Virus record (IMG/VR): IMGVR_UViG_3300020233_000010
Location: 1 to 54,137 of that record
DNA: 54,137 nt
Source: a virus
Strand: one strand, 5' to 3'
In this document: positions 48,689-54,137 of the stretch, piece by piece
Numbering within the stretch: position 1 is the stretch's first letter
Layout of the letters: each line of letters opens with the position of its first letter
The notes under the pieces: model-generated
What the model was told of the DNA's origin: nothing
Database searches by the model: none
What the model saw: only the letters and a program-made list of their open reading frames with translations
Translations under genes and position numbers: made by a program

Positions 48689-51336
48689 TATGAAACTCCT
48701 ATACTTATAGATTGACCTGTATCTGCTATTGAAGTATCTGGCCCAGAATCTACATAAGTTATGTACCCAGATGGAGGAACTTGGCTGGTAGTTTGTACTA
48801 TTGGAGCCGTAGCCACTAAAGAAAGATCAGCAGAAGGAACGGATAAAGATATATTCTTAGTAACTTCAACAGTTGGCGCACTAGAAACAAGAACAAGATC
48901 AGCAGATGGTACAGACATTTGCTTGTTATTAGAAGCCGATACTATAGGAGCTGTCGATGTTAAAGATAGATCTGCCTTGTCTATTGTTATAAATTTATCT
49001 ATACTTAAAGATGGAGACGTAGCTACTAAAGAAAGATCAGCAGATGGTACAGATAAAGATATATTTTTAGTAACCGCAACAGTTGGAGCAGTTGTGCTAA
49101 GAATTAAATCAACACTTGCTGGAACCAACTGAGCTTTGTTAGATAAAGTAGAAGACGGTGCAGTAGTAGATAGTAATAAATCTACAGCCGGTACAGATAT
49201 AGATATATTCTTACTTACTGATACAGAAGGTGCAGATGAAGACAGCATTAAATCAGCAGCCGGTATACCTACATCTATGTTATTTCCTACACTTATAGAA
49301 GGTGCAGATGAAGACAGTAATAAATCGGCAGTAGGTACAGATATAGAAATATTTTTAGTAACCGCAACAGTAGGAGCAGATGAAGATATTAACAAATCGG
49401 CTGCAGGAACATTAATACCTATACTATTCCCCGCTGCAACAGTTGGGGCAGATGAAGATAGCAATAGATCAACGGTCGGTACAGATATAGAAATATGCTT
49501 ACTTACCGCAACAGTAGGAGCAGACGAAGATAGTAGTAAATCAGCAGGCGGCGTTACTATACCAATAGCATTTGATAAAGAAACAGTTGGAGCCGTAGTC
49601 GATAGCAATAGATCAACGGTCGGTACAGATATAGATATGTTTTTAGTAACCGCAACAGTTGGAGCTGTAGCCGATAGTAATAGATCAGAAGAAGGTGTCG
49701 ATAAAGATATGTTTTTAGTAACGGCGACAGTTGGAGCCGTAGCTGATAGTAATAAATCAACAGAAGGAACAGATACATCTATACTATTTCCTACAGTTAC
49801 AGTTGGAGCTGTAGAATCCAATAGTAAATTAGCAGTAGGGACGGATAAAGAAATATTTTTAGTAACTGCAACAGTTGGCGTTGATGTTGTTAGAGAAAGA
49901 TTGGTCGTAGGAACACCTATACTGGTTCCTCCAGTCGTATAAACAATCGTAATCTTTGCGGCTTGAGTTGTATTCCTGCCATAATCCTGGAATTGCCAAC
50001 GTGCTCCCGTTGATCCGCCATTTTCCTTTAAAACAACTCCTAATGCGTTGCCCGACGCCCAGCCAGCTCTATCAACTATCTCCTGAATAATGGCCGTTGC
50101 ATCATCAAGCGTCAGCCAGCTCTCATCTAACCAGTCACCCCCAGAAGTGTATGTTCTGTCAACTAATGCTGTTGTTTGCGCTATTTGTGATGGACGGTTA
50201 GAGCTGCCAAACACTGCAACGTTATCAACATTAAAGCCTTGCATTCTTGTGACAATATTGACAGCGCCATTCGTCCACTTCATAAATATTTCTATGGTGG
50301 CGCTACTTATGGTGGCTCCATTCGGAATAGTTACATTCGTCCAAGCCATTCCCATATCGTAGGGAACACCGCTTGCTAAGCCGACTCTACTACCATCTGA
50401 ATCCTGCCCGCTCGCCTGCCATGATGAATCATTAGTCTCTTGCCCATCGCGATCATTAGCGCCGACTTGTACAGGGCCAAAAGTAGGATCAAACCTTATA
50501 TTGCCAGCGGGTAAGGAATTAAGTTGCGCGGCTTTAGCGCCGACGAACATATAAGTCCCACCGCCGAACTGATTTTCTGTATCAATCCAAATCCGCTTGG
50601 TAAGTTTTACATTCTGTTCGTTATCTTTACCTCCGGCATAGGCGTAATCAATTGGCATGAAAGCAAGAAGGTTATCAAGTGAATCCCTTAGCTCAATTGG
50701 AAAATCTGAATCGTCAAAATCATCAGGAGCAACTATGCCATTCTTTACAATCTTTGGGATATCAGACAGATCAATCTTAAACACCATACCGAAATAGGTT
50801 TGATTAATCGGTGTACTTGGCGCGGGTATTAATGCTCTTGTGGATGCACTTAAAACAACATCTAATTTAAGCCTGTCACCATTCGCGCTTAAATCAATAT
50901 CAACACCAGTGAAGATATTAGCCCACTTTGCAGATAGTCCAATGGGTAATTGTTCTTCGCCAGTATCAAAATATTCAACATTTGAATTTAGATTTGATCG
51001 CTGATATGACGGGGAGCCAGATAAATCAGAAAATGATCTAGTTGGAAAATGGACATATCCCATTCTTTGCAAGCGAAAGAAAACATTGTTCTGCCCTTGC
51101 CTACCACCAAAGCCAAACCAGCCATCAACGCCTGACTTCCTGCCTACCGAATAATGATAAGCCGCACTCTCAACCTTCCAGCCATCCAAAGGTGTGGTTG
51201 AGGGGGTGGGAGTGAAATCTACTGGCTGGCTACCTACTCCAAAATGGAGCGAGTTAAATCCAATGACAGTTTTAACTGATCCACCAATATCATAGGATTT
51301 ACTATTAGCAGTCCTCCTATTAATTATCTCAGCCAT
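48688..51336 (-). CDS. Large structural protein with sixteen 24-residue repeats
   Basis: 882 residues. The first ~490 residues form a globular part of mixed beta (GFNSLHFGVGSQPVDFTPTP ...; ATIEIFMKWTNG; LTLDDATAIIQEIVDRAGWA). After residue ~490 there are about sixteen imperfect 24-residue units, such as ISVPTADLLLSSSAPTVAVT. Many alternate between TKNIS and GNSID-type ends, suggesting a 48-residue superrepeat. The end is a short YITYVDSGPDTSIADTG tail. It lies among connector genes, so a head fibre or decoration role is plausible; no family recognised. Confidence 0.8.
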   Translation of the reverse strand: MAEIINRRTANSKSYDIGGSVKTVIGFNSLHFGVGSQPVDFTPTPSTTPLDGWKVESAAYHYSVGRKSGVDGWFGFGGRQGQNNVFFRLQRMGYVHFPTRSFSDLSGSPSYQRSNLNSNVEYFDTGEEQLPIGLSAKWANIFTGVDIDLSANGDRLKLDVVLSASTRALIPAPSTPINQTYFGMVFKIDLSDIPKIVKNGIVAPDDFDDSDFPIELRDSLDNLLAFMPIDYAYAGGKDNEQNVKLTKRIWIDTENQFGGGTYMFVGAKAAQLNSLPAGNIRFDPTFGPVQVGANDRDGQETNDSSWQASGQDSDGSRVGLASGVPYDMGMAWTNVTIPNGATISSATIEIFMKWTNGAVNIVTRMQGFNVDNVAVFGSSNRPSQIAQTTALVDRTYTSGGDWLDESWLTLDDATAIIQEIVDRAGWASGNALGVVLKENGGSTGARWQFQDYGRNTTQAAKITIVYTTGGTSIGVPTTNLSLTTSTPTVAVTKNISLSVPTANLLLDSTAPTVTVGNSIDVSVPSVDLLLSATAPTVAVTKNISLSTPSSDLLLSATAPTVAVTKNISISVPTVDLLLSTTAPTVSLSNAIGIVTPPADLLLSSSAPTVAVSKHISISVPTVDLLLSSSAPTVAAGNSIGINVPAADLLISSSAPTVAVTKNISISVPTADLLLSSSAPSISVGNNIDVGIPAADLMLSSSAPSVSVSKNISISVPAVDLLLSTTAPSSTLSNKAQLVPASVDLILSTTAPTVAVTKNISLSVPSADLSLVATSPSLSIDKFITIDKADLSLTSTAPIVSASNNKQMSVPSADLVLVSSAPTVEVTKNISLSVPSADLSLVATAPIVQTTSQVPPSGYITYVDSGPDTSIADTGQSISIGVS
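48785..49920 (-). repeat. 72-nt imperfect tandem repeats
   Basis: About sixteen units of about 72 nt in frame with the 882-residue protein. The coded motif is x-[VT]-P-x-x-D-L-L-L-S-x-x-A-P-T-V-A-V-T-K-N-I-S. Most substitutions are conservative, indicating old duplication with selection. Confidence 0.85.
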
Positions 51337-51387
51337 TTACTATATCCCTTTGTACAGATTCAACTCATCTACTATTTTAAACCATTA

Positions 51388-51843
51388 TTAATTAAGCTCA
51401 AAGACACCGTTGGCAGAAGGAGTGACTGTAAGAGTGTTGCCGGTTGTCACACTAAATTGAGAAGTAGATAGTTGAGAACGGCATACTAATTTCTGCAGTC
51501 CAGCAGACGCGCCACTTGTTACACTGTATACGACACCGAATTTTGCAGCACTAATACTTCCACCGGAAGCAGACCAGATAGCGGCTGTTGCATCGAAACG
51601 CATTTCTTTAGCAGATGCACCAGTTGCCCACGTAACTCCGGTCAAAGCTTTTCCGCCTAGAACATAACCATTGGCGGAAGCCACTTCTCCGGTCACTTGG
51701 CTCCGTGTAGAAAGTGTATCTGTCGCAGCGTTAGACGCGCTTGTAAACAAACCGAGATTGAAAGTATCAGACCCAAGATTGATAGTCCCATCTGCCATAT
51801 ACTGCTTGAACTTGTTATAAAACTTCCACGCGCTTGTTGCCAT
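51388..51843 (-). CDS. Phage structural protein, Ala/Ser-rich
   Basis: 151 residues, GGAGGAATAGAAA upstream. The N-terminus (WKFYNKFKQYMADGTINLGS, then DTFNLGLFTSASNAAT) is a pattern I recognise from phage structural proteins of unknown role, with later TGVTWATGASAKEMRFDATA and LVCRSQLSTSQF. Probably a virion surface or decoration component. Confidence 0.75.
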   Translation of the reverse strand: MATSAWKFYNKFKQYMADGTINLGSDTFNLGLFTSASNAATDTLSTRSQVTGEVASANGYVLGGKALTGVTWATGASAKEMRFDATAAIWSASGGSISAAKFGVVYSVTSGASAGLQKLVCRSQLSTSQFSVTTGNTLTVTPSANGVFELN

Positions 51844-53323
51844 TTTCTATTCCTCCGTTACTTTCAATATTAGCCGTATAGATCTCGGCTCCTTTTTCCA
51901 TCATGTAAGAAATCAATCCATCTCCATGAACATTCAATTCAAACTCTCCTCCAACGCTCTTAACAAATTCTTTAAAATCGTTGGCTTGGTCTACCATCCA
52001 TTCATTGCAAAGAAAATCTTTATTAAGACACGTTACTTTCCGCACCTCCTTTCCATCATTTTCTGATTGTATATACGCATGGTGGTTCCCATCCATATAA
52101 CAAGAATCAAATCCATACACATCCATTCTTCTAAATCCTAACATTCTCATCAACCATATAGTACGCAACGCTACTGTTGAACCGCCTATTACAAAGTGAT
52201 AATTTCCAAAGTAATAATTATCTAATACTTTCTTTTCTTCTGTACCGTCATCCAAAGAATGAAAGATGTAAAGTTCTTGGTCTTTCAGTGCTTCAAATAT
52301 TGATGGATGACATTGTGAAGCTATAAAATACTTACATCCTTCAATTGGCTTCTTTACAAACTTCAGATTTATTTCTCTTGCATCTACCATCACCATTACA
52401 GAAGGTTTCATTCCTCTTTCTATCAGCCAATCGTGCGTTCCATTAACTGCTACCAACTTAGTTCCTTCGTTATACTGACACCGCAAATCTATATATGTCT
52501 TATTCAAACTTGGTCCGCCAGCTACTACAGCAATAGATTGATCGTTGATCGGATACGGCTGTGCTTGCGGCAACTGTAACTTTATATTCGATTCAATATT
52601 TGAAATACGTTTAGACAGCGGAGTATTTAGCTTTAATCCATCTTTGTTTATTTTCTGCTTCTCACCGTTAAGATTAAACAAGTCAGGATTGACAAAGTCT
52701 TTAACAGCTTCTTTATCAAATTTTTGACCCAGAAATACTTCGATCACCTCCTCCAGCTCGTCATAGTTACCGCGCACAATAGATTCCGATGATATTAATC
52801 TACAGTTATTTACCGATTGGACAAGATCCCTTATTCTAAACAAATATTCCTCAACCCATTCAGACCAGAAATCTTCGCCTTGTTGTAAATGGTGGTTCAT
52901 AAAAGAACGGATGCAAGATTTAACTATGTCTTCTTTATCCCTTGTCACTACTATCCACTTAGCATCTGGAAAGCTGGTATTCCACGGCCTCCACATCAAT
53001 GCAAGCTTGGCGTCTTTATATAGCCACTGACCGCCAAGATATCCGTTAGATAATATTAGCTGTTCTGTTATAAAAGCAAGGTCCACAGGGTTGTCAAAAC
53101 ATGCAGCCGGTAAAGGACTAATTCCAAACATGTCATAACCATGTGAAGATAGTAATGTACGAACAGCGCCGTCCCTTATACTACTGTTCTCGTAAAATCC
53201 TACAGGGTTACTAATATTAGGATTCGCACACTCACCAATCCAAACCCCATGCCTTGCAACAATGCCCGACACCATAGAAGTGCCAGATCGCGCCGGTCCG
53301 GTAATAAGTATAGGACTATCCAT
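51815..53323 (-). CDS. Sulfotransferase-MptE-like (DUF115) fusion protein
   Basis: About 502 residues. The N-terminal ~230 residues are sulfotransferase-like: P-loop ILITGPARSGTSMVSGIVAR, WIVVTRDKEDIVKSCIRSFM as the 3'-phosphate site, and a LEEVIEVFLGQ helix. The C-terminal ~240 residues are MptE/DUF115-like: SIAVVAGGPSLNKTYIDLR, VAVNGTHDWLIERGMKPSVM, VMVDAR, IGGSTVALRTIWLMRMLGFR and DVYGFDSCYMDGNHHAY. DUF115 proteins take part in sialic/pseudaminic-type surface glycan transfer. The chosen ATG (53323) has GGAGG 8 nt upstream. Confidence 0.85.
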   Translation of the reverse strand: MDSPILITGPARSGTSMVSGIVARHGVWIGECANPNISNPVGFYENSSIRDGAVRTLLSSHGYDMFGISPLPAACFDNPVDLAFITEQLILSNGYLGGQWLYKDAKLALMWRPWNTSFPDAKWIVVTRDKEDIVKSCIRSFMNHHLQQGEDFWSEWVEEYLFRIRDLVQSVNNCRLISSESIVRGNYDELEEVIEVFLGQKFDKEAVKDFVNPDLFNLNGEKQKINKDGLKLNTPLSKRISNIESNIKLQLPQAQPYPINDQSIAVVAGGPSLNKTYIDLRCQYNEGTKLVAVNGTHDWLIERGMKPSVMVMVDAREINLKFVKKPIEGCKYFIASQCHPSIFEALKDQELYIFHSLDDGTEEKKVLDNYYFGNYHFVIGGSTVALRTIWLMRMLGFRRMDVYGFDSCYMDGNHHAYIQSENDGKEVRKVTCLNKDFLCNEWMVDQANDFKEFVKSVGGEFELNVHGDGLISYMMEKGAEIYTANIESNGGIENGNKRVEVL

Positions 53324-54137
53324 TATCATTGCCTCCACTTTCACCGTTGACGTTTTTTGTCACAGCTCTGTTATCCATTTCGCCATTGACGTTTTTTGTC
53401 ACAGCTCTGTTACCCATTTCGCCATTGACGTTTTTTGTCACAGCTCTGTTGGCGTTTTCAACTATAAACATTCCATTAAATAATAAGTCCCGCGCATCTG
53501 TAACAGTACCGAAGTGTTCTAGAACTTTTAACCACCATTTGAACGGTCTGACGGTTAGATGCAGAACCTCACCCATCTGTTTTCCGAAATGATCTTCATG
53601 GAAACATATATGGAAAAAAGCTTTGTCACATCTTTCCACAATATTTTCTATCACCTCAGTTACATAGAACTCTGGTATATGTTCCATGACATCGCAACAA
53701 TACCCTATGTCCGAATGTTTTAGTCCTACTATCTGTTCCCATAGATTTCCTATAATAAGCTTGTCACCTATCTTCTCTTTCACTTCCTTATCTAAACAGT
53801 TATCAGCTATGTCTACCATCTGTACCTGCAATCCACATTCATGGAAGAACAGGCTTGCTCTACCAGTACCAGATCCGAAGTCTGTTATTGACGATCCAGT
53901 GTCTGGCTTAGCTGTCATCATAAAAGGCATTATCATGTTCTCTCCAGGAGAAAATGTCCGGTAATCATCGTTCATCCATGCCTTACTGTATTTTTCTCTT
54001 TCTACATCGCTTTCGCCATTGACGTTTTTTGTCACAGCTCTGTTATCTATTTCGCCATTGACGTTTTTTGTCACAGCTCTGTTAGCTATTTCGCCATTGA
54101 CGTTTTTTGTCACAGCTCTGTTAGCTATTTCGCCATT
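53316..54137 (-). CDS. Class I SAM methyltransferase flanked by 13-residue repeats (C-terminal part)
   Basis: Catalytic domain of about 190 residues. Motif I ITDFGSGTGRASLFFHE, acidic end of strand 2 in MVDIADNCLD, and DVMEHIPEFYVTEVIENI identify a Methyltransf_11/25-type enzyme. FFHICFHEDHFGKQMGEVLH follows. Before it are at least three repeats and after it three (NRAVTKNVNGEMG, NRAVTKNVNGEMD, NRAVTKNVNGESG). The gene continues across the window end to the ATG at 147. The stop overlaps the sulfotransferase-MptE gene. Substrate unknown; neighbours suggest glycan or small-molecule methylation. Confidence 0.85.
   Translation of the reverse strand, partial: NGEIANRAVTKNVNGEIANRAVTKNVNGEIDNRAVTKNVNGESDVEREKYSKAWMNDDYRTFSPGENMIMPFMMTAKPDTGSSITDFGSGTGRASLFFHECGLQVQMVDIADNCLDKEVKEKIGDKLIIGNLWEQIVGLKHSDIGYCCDVMEHIPEFYVTEVIENIVERCDKAFFHICFHEDHFGKQMGEVLHLTVRPFKWWLKVLEHFGTVTDARDLLFNGMFIVENANRAVTKNVNGEMGNRAVTKNVNGEMDNRAVTKNVNGESGGNDNG
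53343..53452 (-). repeat. 39-nt repeats, C-terminal block
   Basis: Three copies of the 39-nt unit after the methyltransferase domain, differing from the N-terminal block mainly at the codon for the variable residue (CAT/CCC/ATC in place of GCT/ATC). Same reading frame and unit length. Confidence 0.93.
54013..54137 (-). repeat. 39-nt repeats, N-terminal block at the right contig end
   Basis: Three full copies and the start of a fourth, running into the window end. With the block at 1-130 they make six full units and one cut unit before the methyltransferase domain. Confidence 0.95.

Noticed and set aside
49136-49942. 268-codon + strand ORF
   Set aside because: It is the complement of the 72-nt repeats of the 882-residue protein; its repeats are a mirror of that gene.

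Overview
The window is essentially a complete genome of a tailed dsDNA phage of siphovirus type. It carries an HK97-type head, a lambda/T5-like tail with a tape measure and a 1512-residue tip protein, and its own family A DNA polymerase. I see no integrase, lysogeny repressor or tRNA gene, so a lytic lifestyle is likely. The DNA is AT-rich with purine-rich coding strands. Strong AGGAG-type ribosome binding sites, lipoprotein signals, one Tat signal and an M15 endolysin point to a bacterial, probably Gram-negative, host that I cannot name. The two ends of the window lie inside one 39-nt tandem repeat in a single reading frame, so the contig appears to be a circular (or circularly permuted) genome cut open in that repeat.

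Layout: two divergent arms meet at about 7.2-7.7 kb and converge at about 33.4-33.7 kb. The leftward (late) arm runs from 7203 down to 1 and continues from 54137 down to 33719. In order it holds terminase, portal, a DUF551-like ORF, a MuF-like protein, protease, capsid and decoration protein, then (across the junction) a methyltransferase flanked by 13-residue repeats, a sulfotransferase/MptE-like fusion, a repeat-rich structural protein, head-tail connectors, two tail-tube paralogues, a tail chaperone with a -1 frameshift, tape measure, tail tip, lysis genes and an ECF-type sigma factor. The rightward (early) arm, 7729-33357, holds a primase-helicase, about thirty small proteins of unknown function, a CobS-like AAA+ ATPase with a vWA-like partner, an ssDNA-binding-type protein, DNA polymerase, two nucleases and an SNF2-type helicase. 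It ends with a tightly overlapping operon that looks like a DNA thymine-hypermodification pathway.

That operon (27703-33357) joins a 5-hmdU DNA kinase/thymine-pyrophosphorylase-type protein, a GT-B glycosyltransferase, a sulfotransferase-like P-loop protein, a radical SAM protein with a SPASM-like cysteine cluster, a thymidylate-synthase/dUMP-hydroxymethylase homologue, an HD phosphohydrolase and a small conserved protein. The simplest reading is that hydroxymethyl-dUMP is made and polymerised into DNA and then elaborated there. The sulfotransferase and SPASM enzyme in this setting match no pathway I know and are the best candidate for an undescribed system.

Three intergenic islands are informative. 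Island 7204-7728 has divergent promoters and ATTTCGCT boxes in opposite orientations around an AT-rich core (origin or operator). Island 15399-16256 has promoters, operator-like repeats and two mutually exclusive RNA hairpins ahead of a second small-gene cluster. Island 33358-33718 separates the convergent arms and has a terminator-like hairpin. The islands share short motifs (ACGCCAC, CCCTGTA).
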